A stretch of 64,000 nucleotides of DNA. It comes from Enterobacter sichuanensis. Lineage in GTDB: Bacteria > Pseudomonadota > Gammaproteobacteria > Enterobacterales > Enterobacteriaceae. Location: positions 1-64,000 of the forward strand of contig NZ_POVL01000012.1 of NCBI RefSeq assembly GCF_002939185.1, given 5' to 3'. Below the pieces are notes generated by a model. It was not told the origin of the DNA. It searched no databases and saw only the letters and a list, made by a program, of their open reading frames with translations. A program made the translations under genes and the position numbers. Of the stretch, positions 10,124 to 21,753 are shown one piece after another (positions within the stretch are counted from its first letter, which is position 1; every line of letters begins with the position of its first letter).

Positions 10124-10845
10124 TTTCCCTGAAAAATGTTTCTAAATGGTATGGGCACTTTCAGGTGCTGACCGACTGCTCCACCGAAGTGAAAAAAGGC
10201 GACGTGGTGGTGGTGTGCGGACCGTCCGGTTCCGGTAAATCGACGCTGATCAAAACCGTCAACGGACTGGAGCCGGTGCAGCAGGGTGAGATCGTGGTCA
10301 ACGGCACCAAAGTTAACGACAAGAAAACCAACCTCGCTCAGCTTCGCTCTCACGTTGGGATGGTGTTCCAGCATTTTGAGCTGTTCCCTCACCTCTCCAT
10401 TATTGAGAACCTGACCCTGGCGCAGGTGAAAGTGCTTAAGCGTGATAAAAAAGCATCGCGCGAGAAAGGCCTGAAACTGCTGGAACGCGTTGGGCTCGCG
10501 GCCCATGCCGATAAATTCCCGGCACAGCTTTCTGGCGGTCAGCAGCAGCGTGTGGCGATCGCCCGCGCGCTGTGCATGGATCCTGTGGCGATGCTGTTTG
10601 ACGAACCTACGTCGGCCCTCGATCCGGAGATGATCAACGAAGTGCTGGACGTTATGGTTGAGCTGGCGCATGAAGGGATGACCATGATGGTGGTAACCCA
10701 TGAGATGGGCTTCGCCCGTAAAGTGGCCAACCGCGTGATCTTTATGGATGAAGGGAAGATCGTAGAAGACTCACCGAAAGAGGAGTTCTTCGCTAACCCG
10801 AAATCAGAACGTGCGAAAGATTTCCTCGCGAAAATCCTGCACTAA
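10120..10845 (+). CDS. gltL: Glutamate/aspartate ABC transporter ATPase GltL
   Basis: A cytoplasmic ATPase of 241 aa that energises glutamate/aspartate uptake. It has Walker [10 protein letters not shown] near residue 34, Q-loop [10 protein letters not shown], signature [15 protein letters not shown], Walker [12 protein letters not shown] and the switch histidine in VVTHEMGFA. It is the last gene of gltIJKL. Confidence 0.97.
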   Translation: MISLKNVSKWYGHFQVLTDCSTEVKKGDVVVVCGPSGSGKSTLIKTVNGLEPVQQGEIVVNGTKVNDKKTNLAQLRSHVGMVFQHFELFPHLSIIENLTLAQVKVLKRDKKASREKGLKLLERVGLAAHADKFPAQLSGGQQQRVAIARALCMDPVAMLFDEPTSALDPEMINEVLDVMVELAHEGMTMMVVTHEMGFARKVANRVIFMDEGKIVEDSPKEEFFANPKSERAKDFLAKILH

Positions 10846-10852
10846 TCTTCTC

Positions 10853-10878
10853 AGTGCGCAATCTGCGGATTGCGCACT
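10853..10878. terminator. Strong hairpin after gltL
   Basis: A perfect 11-bp stem AGTGCGCAATC/GATTGCGCACT with loop TGCG, 8 nt after gltL. There is no T tract, so it may act as a 3'-end stabiliser more than a classical terminator. Confidence 0.6.
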
Positions 10879-10966
10879 GCCTCACGCTTTCGCTCACTTC
10901 TTCTCGTCGTGTGTCCCATTGCAGCGTTAACCTTGTCACAAAATAACGCTATGAATGGAGAACGCT

Positions 10967-11908
10967 ATGGCACAACCTATTATTTTCGATTGCGACCCGG
11001 GTCATGATGACGCGATCGCGCTCGTCCTTGCACTTGCCTCCCCTGAGCTCGACGTCAAAGCCGTCACCTCTTCTGCCGGAAACCAGACGCCGGATAAAAC
11101 CCTGCGTAACGTTTTGCGCATGCTGACGCTGCTTAACCGCACGGATATTCCTGTCGCTGGCGGCGCTCTCAAGCCCCTGATGCGTGAATTAATTATTGCG
11201 GATAACGTGCACGGTGAAAGTGGCCTGGACGGTCCGGCGCTGCCGGAGCCGGGCTTCACGCCGCAAAACTGTACCGCCGTAGAGCTGATGGCAAAGGTGC
11301 TGCGTGAGAGCGCGGAACCCGTCACCCTGGTGGCAACGGGACCGCAAACTAACGTCGCGCTGCTGTTGAACAGCCATCCGGAACTGCACGGCAAAATTGC
11401 CCGTATCGTCATCATGGGCGGGGCGATGGGGCTTGGTAACTGGACGCCGTCCGCTGAGTTCAACATTTTTGTCGACCCGGAAGCGGCAGAGATCGTCTTC
11501 CAGTCCGGTTTACCGATTGTGATGGCAGGGCTGGACGTTACCCACCGCGCGCAGATTATGGCCGACGATATTGAACGATTCCGTTCCGTGGGTAACCCGG
11601 TCGCCACAACCGTGGCTGAGCTGCTCGACTTCTTTATGGAGTATCACAAAGCCGAGAAGTGGGGATTCCACGGCGCACCGCTGCATGACCCCTGCACGAT
11701 CGCCTGGTTGTTAAAGCCGGAGATATTTACCACGGTGGACCGATGGGTAGGTGTTGAGACACAGGGGAAATATACCCAGGGCATGACGGTAGTGGACTAC
11801 TACTCGCTGACGGGGAATAAACCGAATACAACGGTGATGGTGGATATTGACAGACAGGCGTTTGTGGATTTGCTGGCGGAGAGGCTGGCTTACTACAGTG
11901 AGCCCTGA
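10967..11908 (+). CDS. rihA: Pyrimidine-specific ribonucleoside hydrolase RihA
   Basis: A calcium-dependent nucleoside hydrolase that cleaves cytidine and uridine to base plus ribose. The N-terminal metal motif DCDPGHDDA is near residues 8-16, and the C-terminal [10 protein letters not shown] supplies a further metal-site aspartate. ATG 10967 follows GGAG at 6-7 nt; an earlier in-frame start at 10955 is unlikely. The product is 313 aa against 311 in E. coli. Confidence 0.95.
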   Translation: MAQPIIFDCDPGHDDAIALVLALASPELDVKAVTSSAGNQTPDKTLRNVLRMLTLLNRTDIPVAGGALKPLMRELIIADNVHGESGLDGPALPEPGFTPQNCTAVELMAKVLRESAEPVTLVATGPQTNVALLLNSHPELHGKIARIVIMGGAMGLGNWTPSAEFNIFVDPEAAEIVFQSGLPIVMAGLDVTHRAQIMADDIERFRSVGNPVATTVAELLDFFMEYHKAEKWGFHGAPLHDPCTIAWLLKPEIFTTVDRWVGVETQGKYTQGMTVVDYYSLTGNKPNTTVMVDIDRQAFVDLLAERLAYYSEP

Positions 11909-11954
11909 TGCCCTCACCCCAACCCTCTCCCACGGGAGAGGGGCGCAGGCACTA

Positions 11955-11979
11955 AAAACGGCAACATAGTTGCCGTTTT
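11955..11979. terminator. Bidirectional terminator, copy 1 (rihA/ybeL)
   Basis: An 11-bp stem AAAACGGCAAC/GTTGCCGTTTT with loop ATA. T-rich ends on both strands suit convergent rihA and ybeL. Confidence 0.85.
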
Positions 11980-12047
11980 GCGTTTACCTTGTGCGGCCTG
12001 ATGCCCTCACCCCAACCCTCTCCCACGGGGAGAGGGCGCAGACACTA

Positions 12048-12072
12048 AAAACGGCAACGTGGTTGCCGTTTT
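12048..12072. terminator. Bidirectional terminator, copy 2 (rihA/ybeL)
   Basis: The same 11-bp stem as copy 1 with loop GTG, 93 bp further on, just before the ybeL stop. Confidence 0.85.
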
Positions 12073-12080
12073 GCTTTTAT

Positions 12081-12566
12081 TTATGGCTCAAACGGCCGAC
12101 GCTGGAACTGGTCGTGTCCGCATTTCGGACACAGCGGCAGCACATCTGGCGTATACACCGCAATATGGTGATGGCATTTCTCGCACACCAGATTTCCCAG
12201 CCCAACCACTTCCCCACTCTGGTACACACCGTGGTGGTTCAAATCCTGAAACACCTCGCGCCACTCCAGCTGTGTTTTATCAGTAATATCGGCCAGCTCC
12301 TGCCACAGACTCTCTTTAATCACCCGCATAAAGACACTGTCGCCGATCTCATCCTGGCTCTCCTCGTAGCTGCGCGCAAACTCTTCCAGGTCACGGCGCA
12401 CGGCACGGGTCACCTCTTCCACTTCGGTTCGCGTTAACTCACCCGTTTGCGTCACCCGGGCACGAGCCTGCTCCACCAGCGCGTCAATATCGCGCTCGCC
12501 GTTACGCAGCCGTTCCGTCAGTGTCGCCACCAGTTCGCGGTAAAATTGAGCAACCTTGTTCATCAT
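12081..12566 (-). CDS. ybeL: Zinc-ribbon-containing protein YbeL
   Basis: A 161-aa protein of the DUF1451 family, similar throughout to E. coli YbeL. The N-terminal two thirds is charged and helical. The C-terminus carries a four-cysteine zinc ribbon (VCEKCHHH ... LCPKCGHDQF). Its function is not established. It is divergent from leuS and convergent with rihA. Confidence 0.9.
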   Translation of the reverse strand: MMNKVAQFYRELVATLTERLRNGERDIDALVEQARARVTQTGELTRTEVEEVTRAVRRDLEEFARSYEESQDEIGDSVFMRVIKESLWQELADITDKTQLEWREVFQDLNHHGVYQSGEVVGLGNLVCEKCHHHIAVYTPDVLPLCPKCGHDQFQRRPFEP

Positions 12567-12682
12567 TTTGCCTCCCGGGTAAGTAACTATTTCTAATAAT
12601 AGACCTTATTTCATCGCCGCTTTGTCAGGTGAAGCACAGACCCGGTAAATTCCTGCAAAGCGCATTTGTGCGAAAGGCTGTT

Positions 12683-12712
12683 TTGACGCGGGCGTTTGGG
12701 CTATGCTATGCG
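12683..12712 (+). promoter_or_regulatory. Probable leuS promoter
   Basis: TTGACG and TATGCG separated by 18 bp, about 66 nt upstream of the leuS ATG. An overlapping TATGCT is also present. This is a sequence match only. Confidence 0.5.
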
Positions 12713-12777
12713 GATCTGAATTACCACATCCATTGGCTACATTTGTAGCTGTATTGAAAACAGGACCACTGGCTGCC

Positions 12778-15360
12778 ATGCAAGAGCAATACCGCCCGGA
12801 AGAGATAGAATCAAAAGTCCAGCAACACTGGGACGAGAAGCGCACCTTTGAAGTAACCGAAGACGAGAGCAAAGAGAAGTATTACTGCCTGTCGATGCTT
12901 CCCTATCCTTCTGGTCGATTACACATGGGCCACGTGCGTAACTACACCATCGGTGATGTGATTGCACGCTACCAGCGCATGCTGGGCAAGAACGTTCTGC
13001 AGCCAATCGGCTGGGATGCGTTCGGCCTGCCTGCGGAAGGCGCAGCGGTAAAAAACAATACGGCGCCAGCCCCGTGGACATACGACAATATCGCGTACAT
13101 GAAAAACCAGCTCAAAATGCTGGGCTTTGGTTATGACTGGAGCCGCGAGCTGGCAACCTGTACCCCGGAATACTATCGCTGGGAACAGAAGTTCTTCACC
13201 GAGCTGTACAAAAAAGGCCTGGTGTACAAGAAGACGTCTGCCGTTAACTGGTGTCCGAATGACCAGACCGTTCTCGCAAACGAACAGGTTATCGACGGCT
13301 GCTGCTGGCGCTGTGACACCAAAGTTGAGCGTAAAGAGATCCCGCAGTGGTTTATCAAAATCACCGCTTACGCTGACGAACTGCTGAACGATCTGGATAA
13401 TCTGGACCACTGGCCGGATACCGTTAAGACCATGCAGCGCAACTGGATCGGCCGTTCTGAAGGCGTGGAAATTACCTTCAACGTTGAGAACTACGACCAG
13501 ACCCTGACCGTCTATACCACCCGTCCGGACACCTTCATGGGCGCGACCTACCTGGCCGTGGCCGCAGGTCACCCGCTGGCGCAGAAAGCGGCAGAAAATA
13601 ATCCGGAACTGGCCACCTTCATCGACGAATGCCGCAACACCAAAGTGGCTGAAGCCGATATGGCAACGATGGAGAAAAAAGGCGTGGATACTGGCTTCAA
13701 AGCCATTCACCCACTGACCGGCGAAGCCATTCCTGTCTGGGCCGCCAACTTCGTGCTGATGGAGTATGGCACGGGTGCCGTAATGGCCGTTCCGGGTCAC
13801 GACCAGCGCGACTACGAATTTGCCACCAAATACGGCCTGACCATCAAGCCTGTTATCCTGGCGGCTGACGGTTCTGAACCAGACCTGTCCGAACAAGCGC
13901 TGACCGAAAAAGGCACCCTGTTCAACTCCGGCGAGTTCAGCGGCCTGAGCTTCGAAGAGGGCTTTAACGCCATTGCCGACAAACTGGCTTCTCTGGGCGT
14001 AGGTGAGCGTAAGGTGAACTACCGTCTGCGCGACTGGGGCGTCTCCCGTCAGCGTTACTGGGGTGCGCCAATTCCAATGGTGACCCTGGAAGATGGCACC
14101 GTGATGCCAACGCCAGACGATCAGCTCCCGGTGATCCTGCCGGAAGACGTGGTCATGGACGGTATCACCAGCCCGATCAAAGCCGATCCCGAGTGGGCCA
14201 AAACCACCGTCAACGGCCAGCCTGCGCTGCGTGAAACTGACACCTTCGACACCTTTATGGAATCATCCTGGTATTACGCGCGTTACACCTGCCCGCAGTA
14301 TCAGGACGGCATGCTGGACTCCAACGCGGCAAACTACTGGCTGCCGGTTGATATTTACATCGGCGGTATTGAACACGCCATCATGCACCTGCTCTACTTC
14401 CGCTTCTTCCATAAACTGATGCGCGACGCGGGCATGGTGAACTCTGACGAGCCTGCTAAACAGCTGCTGTGCCAGGGCATGGTGCTGGCAGATGCGTTCT
14501 ACTACGTGGGTGCAAACGGCGAGCGTAACTGGGTTTCTCCGGTCGATGCGATCGTTGAGCGCGACGAGAAAGGCCGTATCGTGAAGGCGAAAGACGCCGA
14601 AGGTCATGAGCTGGTCTATACCGGCATGAGCAAGATGTCCAAGTCTAAAAACAACGGCATCGACCCGCAGGTGATGGTTGAGCGTTACGGTGCGGATACC
14701 GTGCGTCTGTTCATGATGTTTGCCTCTCCGGCAGACATGACCCTGGAATGGCAGGAGTCAGGCGTTGAAGGGGCGAACCGCTTCCTGAAGCGCGTCTGGA
14801 AACTGGTTTACGAACACACCTCACTGGGTGATGCTCCGGCCCTGAACGCCGCCGCCCTGACGGAAGATCAGCAGGCGCTGCGCCGTGATGTTCATAAAAC
14901 GATTGCGAAAGTGACCGATGATATTGGTCGTCGTCAGACCTTCAATACCGCAATTGCGGCTATTATGGAACTGATGAACAAACTGGCGAAGGCGCCGCAA
15001 GAGGGCGAGCAGGATCGTGCCTTAATGCGTGAAGCGCTGCTGGCCGTCGTTCGCATGCTGAACCCGTTCACGCCTCACGTCAGCTTCACCCTGTGGCAGG
15101 AGCTGAAAGGCGAAGGCGATATCGACAACGCGCCGTGGCCAGAGGCTGATGAAGCCGCGATGGTGGAAAACACCACGCTGGTTGTGGTCCAGGTAAACGG
15201 TAAAGTCCGCGGTAAAATTACCGTGGCGGTCGACGCAACCGAAGAACAGGTTCGCGAGCGCGCGGGCCAGGAACCGCTGGTCGCAAAATATCTTGAGGGC
15301 GTTACCGTACGTAAAGTGATCTACGTACCAGGTAAATTGCTGAATCTGGTCGTTGGCTAA
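12778..15360 (+). CDS. leuS: Leucine--tRNA ligase
   Basis: A class I aminoacyl-tRNA synthetase charging tRNA-Leu. The HIGH-type motif [11 protein letters not shown] is near residues 42-52, the CP1 editing domain with TTRPDTFMG near 250, KMSKS in [10 protein letters not shown] near 620, and a C-terminal VNGKVRGK domain. ATG 12778 gives 860 aa, the E. coli length; upstream in-frame sequence has no homology. It leads leuS-lptE-holA-nadD. Confidence 0.97.
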   Translation: MQEQYRPEEIESKVQQHWDEKRTFEVTEDESKEKYYCLSMLPYPSGRLHMGHVRNYTIGDVIARYQRMLGKNVLQPIGWDAFGLPAEGAAVKNNTAPAPWTYDNIAYMKNQLKMLGFGYDWSRELATCTPEYYRWEQKFFTELYKKGLVYKKTSAVNWCPNDQTVLANEQVIDGCCWRCDTKVERKEIPQWFIKITAYADELLNDLDNLDHWPDTVKTMQRNWIGRSEGVEITFNVENYDQTLTVYTTRPDTFMGATYLAVAAGHPLAQKAAENNPELATFIDECRNTKVAEADMATMEKKGVDTGFKAIHPLTGEAIPVWAANFVLMEYGTGAVMAVPGHDQRDYEFATKYGLTIKPVILAADGSEPDLSEQALTEKGTLFNSGEFSGLSFEEGFNAIADKLASLGVGERKVNYRLRDWGVSRQRYWGAPIPMVTLEDGTVMPTPDDQLPVILPEDVVMDGITSPIKADPEWAKTTVNGQPALRETDTFDTFMESSWYYARYTCPQYQDGMLDSNAANYWLPVDIYIGGIEHAIMHLLYFRFFHKLMRDAGMVNSDEPAKQLLCQGMVLADAFYYVGANGERNWVSPVDAIVERDEKGRIVKAKDAEGHELVYTGMSKMSKSKNNGIDPQVMVERYGADTVRLFMMFASPADMTLEWQESGVEGANRFLKRVWKLVYEHTSLGDAPALNAAALTEDQQALRRDVHKTIAKVTDDIGRRQTFNTAIAAIMELMNKLAKAPQEGEQDRALMREALLAVVRMLNPFTPHVSFTLWQELKGEGDIDNAPWPEADEAAMVENTTLVVVQVNGKVRGKITVAVDATEEQVRERAGQEPLVAKYLEGVTVRKVIYVPGKLLNLVVG

Positions 15361-15374
15361 GCGCGGGAGGAAAC

Positions 15375-15944
15375 GTGCGACAACTGGCAACAATACTCTT
15401 ATCTCTGGCGGTGCTTGTCACCGCTGGCTGTGGCTGGCACCTGCGCAATACTACGGCGGTGCCTGCTGAGATGAAAACGATGATTTTCGACTCATCGGAT
15501 CCTAACGGTCCACTCAGCCGCGCAATTCGTAATCAGTTGCGTCTGAACGGCGTTGAGCTGATCGAAAAAGGCACCCTGCGCCAGGATGTACCGTCTCTGC
15601 GTGTGCTGGGGATGACGCTCAGCAAAGATACGGCCTCTATCTTCCAGGACGGCCATACCGCAGAGTATCAGATGGTCATGGCGGTTAACGCGGCAGTTCT
15701 GATCCCGGGTAAAGACATCTACCCGATCAGCACGAAAGTGTACCGTTCGTTCTTCGATAACCCGCAGACGGCGCTGGCAAAAGATGCCGAACAGCAGATT
15801 ATCATCAACGAAATGTACGACAAGGCAGCGGAACAGCTGATCCGTAAACTGCCAGCTATTGCAGCGTCAAAAAAACAAGGATCTGACATTGTTGAAAAAC
15901 CGGATGCCGACGCGTCTCCTGTTTCTACCTCAATGGGTAACTGA
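15375..15944 (+). CDS. lptE: LPS-assembly lipoprotein LptE
   Basis: An outer-membrane lipoprotein that plugs LptD in the LPS export machine. It starts with GTG at 15375 (GGAGG about 8 nt upstream), has a short signal peptide and a lipobox VTAGC with the lipidated cysteine at residue 19. The 189-aa product ends in a low-complexity tail. Its stop overlaps the holA start (TGATGA). Confidence 0.95.
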   Translation: MRQLATILLSLAVLVTAGCGWHLRNTTAVPAEMKTMIFDSSDPNGPLSRAIRNQLRLNGVELIEKGTLRQDVPSLRVLGMTLSKDTASIFQDGHTAEYQMVMAVNAAVLIPGKDIYPISTKVYRSFFDNPQTALAKDAEQQIIINEMYDKAAEQLIRKLPAIAASKKQGSDIVEKPDADASPVSTSMGN

Positions 15945-16975
15945 TGATCAGGCTGTATCCTGAACAACTCCGCGCGCAGCTCAATGAAGGGCTGCGCGCG
16001 GCGTATCTGCTCCTCGGTAACGATCCGCTATTACTACAGGAAAGCCTGGATGCCGTGCGACACGCGGCGGCCGCTCAGGGCTTCGATGAACACCACACCG
16101 TCCAGCTGGATAACAATACCGACTGGAATGCCCTCTTCTCGCTTTGCCAGGCGATGAGCCTGTTTGCCTCGCGTCAGACGATCCAGATCCTGCTGCCAGA
16201 GAATGGTCCGAACGCCGCCATTAATGAACAACTGGCCACGCTGGTCAGTCTGTTACACAGCGATCTGCTGTTGATCGTGCGTGGCAATAAGCTGACGAAA
16301 GCGCAGGAAAACGCGGCGTGGTTTACCCAACTCGCGACCCATGCGGTGCAGGTCACCTGTCAGACGCCTGAGCAGGCGCATCTGCCAAAATGGGTGGCAG
16401 CACGCGCAAAGCAGAACAACCTTCAGCTGGATGACGCGGCAAATCAACTGCTCTGCTACTGCTACGAAGGCAACCTGCTGGCCCTCGCGCAGGCGCTGGA
16501 CCGGCTCGCCCTGCTCTGGCCGGATGGCAAGCTGACCCTGCCGCGCGTCGAGCAGGCCGTTAACGACGCGGCGCACTTCACGCCGTTCCACTGGGTTGAT
16601 GCCCTGCTGTCGGCGAAGAGCAAACGCGCCCTGCATATTCTGCAGCAGCTGCGCCTTGAAGGCAGCGAGCCGGTCATTTTGCTGCGCACGCTCCAGCGCG
16701 AACTGCTGTTGCTGATCGCGCTCAAGCGCCAGTCTGCCCATACGCCCTTGCGCGCGCTGTTTGATAAACATCGGGTGTGGCAAAATCGCAGGACGTTAAC
16801 CACCGAGGCCGTCAACCGCCTGAGCCATGAACAGCTGCGTCAGGCAGTACAGCTTCTGATGCGCGCTGAGCTCACATTAAAACAAGATTACGGTCAGTCG
16901 GTCTGGGCGGAGCTGGAAAGTCTTTCTCTGCTGCTCTGCCACAAGGCGCTGGCTGACGTTTTTATTGATGGATAG
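15944..16975 (+). CDS. holA: DNA polymerase III subunit delta
   Basis: The delta subunit of the clamp loader, which opens the beta sliding clamp. The 343-aa length matches E. coli HolA, and the conserved N-terminal MIRLYPEQL and [10 protein letters not shown] stretches are present. It is translationally coupled to lptE and nearly abuts nadD. Confidence 0.95.
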   Translation: MIRLYPEQLRAQLNEGLRAAYLLLGNDPLLLQESLDAVRHAAAAQGFDEHHTVQLDNNTDWNALFSLCQAMSLFASRQTIQILLPENGPNAAINEQLATLVSLLHSDLLLIVRGNKLTKAQENAAWFTQLATHAVQVTCQTPEQAHLPKWVAARAKQNNLQLDDAANQLLCYCYEGNLLALAQALDRLALLWPDGKLTLPRVEQAVNDAAHFTPFHWVDALLSAKSKRALHILQQLRLEGSEPVILLRTLQRELLLLIALKRQSAHTPLRALFDKHRVWQNRRTLTTEAVNRLSHEQLRQAVQLLMRAELTLKQDYGQSVWAELESLSLLLCHKALADVFIDG

Positions 16976-16976
16976 T

Positions 16977-17633
16977 ATGCACTCTCTCCAGGCCCTGTAT
17001 GGTGGCACCTTCGACCCGGTACATTACGGGCATCTGAAGCCGGTTGAAATTCTGGCGAATCTGATTGGTCTTCAGCGCGTTATCATTATGCCCAATAATG
17101 TCCCGCCTCATCGTCCGCAGCCCGAAGCAACCAGCGAGCAGCGAAAAGCGATGCTCGCCCTGGCCATCGCGGATAAACCGCTCTTCAGCCTTGATGAGCG
17201 CGAGTTGCGCCGCGACACGCCCTCCTGGACGTCGCAAACGCTGCAGGAGTGGCGCGCAGAACACGGACCAGACCAGCCGCTGGCCTTTATCATCGGTCAG
17301 GACTCTCTGCTTAATCTCCCCACCTGGCATCAGTACGAAACCATTCTGGAGAACAGCCACCTGCTCGTCTGCCGTCGTCCGGGCTATCCGCTGACCATGC
17401 GCGAAGCACAGTATCAGCAGTGGCTGGAAGATCATCTCACCGACAATATAGAAGATCTTCACACACAGCCGGCAGGGAAGATTTATCTGGCGGAGACGCC
17501 GTGGTTCGATATCTCTGCGACCCTCATTCGCGAGCGTTTACAGCACGGTTTAGCCTGTGACGATTTGCTACCGGCCCCGGTGCTGGCGTATATCCATACG
17601 CACGGTTTGTATCAGAAAAGCGCAGATGAATAG
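16977..17633 (+). CDS. nadD: Nicotinate-nucleotide adenylyltransferase
   Basis: Adenylates nicotinate mononucleotide in NAD synthesis. The nucleotidyltransferase motif [12 protein letters not shown] is near residues 8-19 and the C-terminal [10 protein letters not shown] near 180. ATG 16977 best matches the E. coli start; an ATG at 16968, overlapping the holA stop, would add three residues. The product is 218 aa. In E. coli cobC follows; here a 270-bp gap leads to rsfS. Confidence 0.94.
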   Translation: MHSLQALYGGTFDPVHYGHLKPVEILANLIGLQRVIIMPNNVPPHRPQPEATSEQRKAMLALAIADKPLFSLDERELRRDTPSWTSQTLQEWRAEHGPDQPLAFIIGQDSLLNLPTWHQYETILENSHLLVCRRPGYPLTMREAQYQQWLEDHLTDNIEDLHTQPAGKIYLAETPWFDISATLIRERLQHGLACDDLLPAPVLAYIHTHGLYQKSADE

Positions 17634-18221
<588 letters not shown>

Positions 18222-18224
18222 TGC

Positions 18225-18692
18225 GTGAAGTTGCAGCTGGTCGCCGTCGGCACCAAAATGCCGGACTGGGTACAAACCGGTTTTACTGAATATCTGCGTC
18301 GTTTTCCAAAAGACATGCCGTTCGAACTGGTGGAGATTCCCGCCGGAAAACGCGGCAAGAACGCCGATATCAAACGTATTCTCGATAAAGAGGGTGAACT
18401 GATGCTGGCAGCCGCAGGCAAAAACCGCATCGTCACTCTCGATATTCCAGGGAAGCCCTGGGATACGCCGCAGCTGGCGCACGAACTGGAGCGCTGGAAG
18501 CAGGATGGTCGTGACGTCAGTCTGTTGATTGGCGGGCCTGAAGGGTTGTCCCCTGCCTGCAAAGCGGCAGCAGAACAAAGTTGGTCTCTCTCCGCGCTGA
18601 CGCTTCCCCACCCGCTCGTTCGGGTACTGGTGGCAGAAAGCCTGTATCGCGCGTGGAGCATTACTACCAACCACCCCTATCACCGCGAGTAA
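18225..18692 (+). CDS. rlmH: 23S rRNA pseudouridine(1915)-N3-methyltransferase
   Basis: A SPOUT-family methyltransferase that modifies pseudouridine 1915 in helix 69 of 23S rRNA. GTG 18225 starts the 155-aa protein. The SAM knot motifs [10 protein letters not shown] and [13 protein letters not shown] are present. It is encoded with rsfS, another factor acting on the 50S subunit, and leads into mrdA. Confidence 0.96.
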   Translation: MKLQLVAVGTKMPDWVQTGFTEYLRRFPKDMPFELVEIPAGKRGKNADIKRILDKEGELMLAAAGKNRIVTLDIPGKPWDTPQLAHELERWKQDGRDVSLLIGGPEGLSPACKAAAEQSWSLSALTLPHPLVRVLVAESLYRAWSITTNHPYHRE

Positions 18693-18720
18693 TGACTGAC
18701 CAGGGTAGATTAAGCAGCGG

Positions 18721-20622
18721 ATGAAACTACAGAATTCTTTTCGCGACTATACGGCTGAGTCCGCGCTGTTTGTGCGCCGGGCGCTGGTCGCCTTTACCGG
18801 GATTTTGCTGCTTACCGGCGTGCTGATCGCCAACCTTTATAATCTGCAAATTGTCCGCTTTACCGATTACCAGACGCGTTCAAACGAAAACCGGATCAAG
18901 CTGGTGCCCATCGCGCCCAGCCGCGGCATTATTTACGATCGTAACGGCACCCCGCTGGCGTTAAACCGCACCATCTATCAAATCGAGATGATGCCGGAAA
19001 AGGTCGATAACGTTCAGGACACGCTGGAAGCATTGCGAAGCGTGGTCGATCTTAACGATGACGATATCGCGGCCTTCAAAAAAGAGCGCGCCCGTTCCCA
19101 CCGTTTCACCTCCATTCCGGTTAAAACCAATCTGACGGAAGTCCAGGTGGCCCGCTTTGCGGTGAATCAGTACCGTTTCCCCGGCGTGGAAGTGAAAGGT
19201 TACAAGCGTCGTTACTACCCTTACGGCTCCGCGCTGACGCATGTCATTGGCTACGTCTCCAAGATTAACGATAAAGACGTCGAGCGCCTCGATAAAGACG
19301 GCAAGCTGGCGAACTACGCAGCAACGCACGATATCGGCAAGCTGGGCATTGAACGCTACTACGAAGATGTTCTGCATGGGCAGACCGGCTATGAAGAGGT
19401 TGAGGTGAACAACCGCGGCCGCGTCATTCGTCAGCTGAAAGAGGTGCCGCCTCAGGCGGGACATGACGTTTATCTGACCCTCGACCTTAAACTGCAGCAG
19501 TATATTGAAACCTTACTGGCGGGCAGCCGTGCGGCCGTGGTGGTCACCGATCCTCGTACCGGTGGCATCCTGGCGATGGTGTCAATGCCAAGCTATGACC
19601 CGAACCTCTTTGTTGACGGCATCTCCAGTAAAGACTATTCCGGCCTGCTGAATGACCCGAACACGCCGCTGGTGAACCGCGCTACGCAAGGGGTTTACCC
19701 GCCAGCGTCAACGGTTAAACCGTACGTGGCGGTCTCTGCGCTGAGTGCTGGTGTCATCAACCGTAATACCAGCCTGTTTGACCCCGGCTGGTGGCAACTT
19801 CCGGGGTCGGAAAAACGCTATCGCGACTGGAAAAAATGGGGCCACGGCCATCTGAACGTGACGAAATCGCTGGAAGAGTCCGCGGATACCTTCTTCTACC
19901 AGGTGGCGTACGATATGGGTATCGACCGTCTGTCAGAGTGGATGAGTAAGTTTGGCTACGGACATTACACCGGGGTGGACCTTGCCGAAGAACGCTCTGG
20001 CAACATGCCAACCCGTGAGTGGAAGCTGAAGCGCTTTAAGAAACCGTGGTATCAGGGTGACACCATTCCGGTGGGTATCGGCCAGGGCTACTGGACGGCA
20101 ACGCCGCTTCAGATGAACAAAGCCATGATGATCCTCATCAATGACGGCGTGGTGAAAGTCCCTCACCTGCTGCAAAGTACCGTTGAAGACGGCAAAAAAG
20201 TGCCCTGGAACCAGCCGCACGAAGCGCCTGTGGGTGACATCCATTCAGGCTTCTGGGAAATCGCGAAAGACGGGATGTACGGCGTGGCAAACCGTCCTAA
20301 CGGTACCGCGCATAAGTATTTCGCCGGTACGCCTTATAAAGTGGCCGCGAAATCCGGTACGGCGCAGGTATTTGGTCTGAAAGCCAACGAAACCTATAAC
20401 GCCCACCGCATTGCCGAACGTCTGCGTGACCATAAGCTGATGACGGCGTTTGCCCCTTATGATAACCCGCAGGTCGCGGTGGCGATGATTCTGGAAAACG
20501 GCGGTGCCGGCCCTGCGGTCGGGACCATCATGCGCCAGATCCTTGACCACATTATGCTGGGTGATAACAACACCGAACTGCCGGCTGAAAACCCGGCCGC
20601 CGCTGCGGCGGAGGACCAATAA
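18721..20622 (+). CDS. mrdA: Peptidoglycan DD-transpeptidase MrdA (PBP2)
   Basis: The elongasome transpeptidase that maintains rod shape. One N-terminal membrane helix, a dimerisation domain and a C-terminal penicillin-binding domain are evident, with the nucleophile Ser330 in STVK, the SAD motif (EESADTFFY) and KSGTAQ. It is 633 aa as in E. coli. The residue before Ser330 is Ala, where I recall Gly in E. coli. It is followed 2 nt later by mrdB. Confidence 0.97.
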   Translation: MKLQNSFRDYTAESALFVRRALVAFTGILLLTGVLIANLYNLQIVRFTDYQTRSNENRIKLVPIAPSRGIIYDRNGTPLALNRTIYQIEMMPEKVDNVQDTLEALRSVVDLNDDDIAAFKKERARSHRFTSIPVKTNLTEVQVARFAVNQYRFPGVEVKGYKRRYYPYGSALTHVIGYVSKINDKDVERLDKDGKLANYAATHDIGKLGIERYYEDVLHGQTGYEEVEVNNRGRVIRQLKEVPPQAGHDVYLTLDLKLQQYIETLLAGSRAAVVVTDPRTGGILAMVSMPSYDPNLFVDGISSKDYSGLLNDPNTPLVNRATQGVYPPASTVKPYVAVSALSAGVINRNTSLFDPGWWQLPGSEKRYRDWKKWGHGHLNVTKSLEESADTFFYQVAYDMGIDRLSEWMSKFGYGHYTGVDLAEERSGNMPTREWKLKRFKKPWYQGDTIPVGIGQGYWTATPLQMNKAMMILINDGVVKVPHLLQSTVEDGKKVPWNQPHEAPVGDIHSGFWEIAKDGMYGVANRPNGTAHKYFAGTPYKVAAKSGTAQVFGLKANETYNAHRIAERLRDHKLMTAFAPYDNPQVAVAMILENGGAGPAVGTIMRQILDHIMLGDNNTELPAENPAAAAAEDQ

Positions 20623-20624
20623 TC

Positions 20625-21737
20625 ATGACGGATAATCCAAATAAAAAATCGCTGTGGGATAAAATCCACATCGACCCAGCCATGCTGCTGATCCTGCTGG
20701 CTCTGCTGGTTTACAGTGCCCTGGTTATCTGGAGCGCCAGCGGCCAGGACATCGGCATGATGGAGCGTAAAATTGGCCAGATCGCGATGGGTCTGGTCAT
20801 TATGGTGGTGATGGCGCAGATCCCGCCGCGCGTCTATGAAGGCTGGGCGCCCTATCTTTACATCTTCTGTATTATTTTGCTGGTTGCGGTAGACGCGTTT
20901 GGCGCCATCTCAAAAGGGGCGCAGCGCTGGCTGGATCTGGGCGTTGTCCGCTTCCAGCCCTCGGAAATCGCCAAAATCGCCGTACCCCTGATGGTGGCAC
21001 GCTTTATCAACCGCGACGTCTGTCCGCCGTCTCTGAAAAATACCGCCATCGCGCTGGTGCTGATTTTCCTGCCAACGCTGCTGGTCGCGGCGCAGCCTGA
21101 CCTGGGAACCTCAATCCTCATCGCCCTCTCCGGCCTGTTCGTTCTTTTCCTGTCGGGCCTGAGCTGGCGTCTGATTGGCATCGCGGTGGTGCTGGTTGCC
21201 GCGTTTATTCCGATTCTCTGGTTCTTCCTGATGCATGATTACCAGCGCCAGCGCGTCATGATGCTACTCGATCCGGAAACCGATCCGCTGGGCGCGGGCT
21301 ATCATATTATTCAGTCTAAAATTGCGATTGGCTCCGGTGGCCTGCGCGGTAAAGGCTGGCTGCACGGTACACAGTCGCAGCTGGAGTTTTTACCGGAACG
21401 CCACACCGATTTTATTTTCGCCGTACTGGCAGAAGAGCTGGGGCTGGTGGGCATCTTAATTTTGCTGGCGCTATACGTCCTGCTGATCATGCGCGGATTG
21501 TGGATTGCAGCACGCGCGCAAACCACCTTTGGTCGCGTTATGGCAGGCGGGTTGATGCTGATTTTATTCGTTTATGTCTTCGTAAATATTGGTATGGTGA
21601 GTGGTATTCTGCCGGTGGTTGGCGTACCGCTGCCGCTGGTGAGTTACGGAGGCTCGGCACTGATTGTGTTGATGGCCGGGTTTGGTATCGTGATGTCGAT
21701 CCATACCCACAGAAAAATGTTGTCAAAAAGCGTATAA
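20625..21737 (+). CDS. mrdB: Peptidoglycan glycosyltransferase MrdB (RodA)
   Basis: A SEDS-family membrane glycosyltransferase that polymerises glycan strands together with PBP2. The 370-aa protein has about ten membrane helices and the SEDS signatures [18 protein letters not shown] (near 105) and the periplasmic loop [19 protein letters not shown]. It is co-transcribed with mrdA. Confidence 0.97.
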   Translation: MTDNPNKKSLWDKIHIDPAMLLILLALLVYSALVIWSASGQDIGMMERKIGQIAMGLVIMVVMAQIPPRVYEGWAPYLYIFCIILLVAVDAFGAISKGAQRWLDLGVVRFQPSEIAKIAVPLMVARFINRDVCPPSLKNTAIALVLIFLPTLLVAAQPDLGTSILIALSGLFVLFLSGLSWRLIGIAVVLVAAFIPILWFFLMHDYQRQRVMMLLDPETDPLGAGYHIIQSKIAIGSGGLRGKGWLHGTQSQLEFLPERHTDFIFAVLAEELGLVGILILLALYVLLIMRGLWIAARAQTTFGRVMAGGLMLILFVYVFVNIGMVSGILPVVGVPLPLVSYGGSALIVLMAGFGIVMSIHTHRKMLSKSV

Positions 21738-21753
21738 AAATAAGGGGATCGGA

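Larger units (their letters stand above)
11906..12080. repeat. Tandemly duplicated palindrome-plus-terminator module
   Basis: Two copies (from 11906 and 11999, period 93 bp) of a unit between convergent rihA and ybeL. Each holds the CCCTCACCCCAACCCTCTCCC palindrome family followed by a bidirectional terminator, AAAACGGCAAC/GTTGCCGTTTT. The copies differ at only a few positions (for example ATA versus GTG loops). The first copy overlaps the rihA stop codon. Confidence 0.85.
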
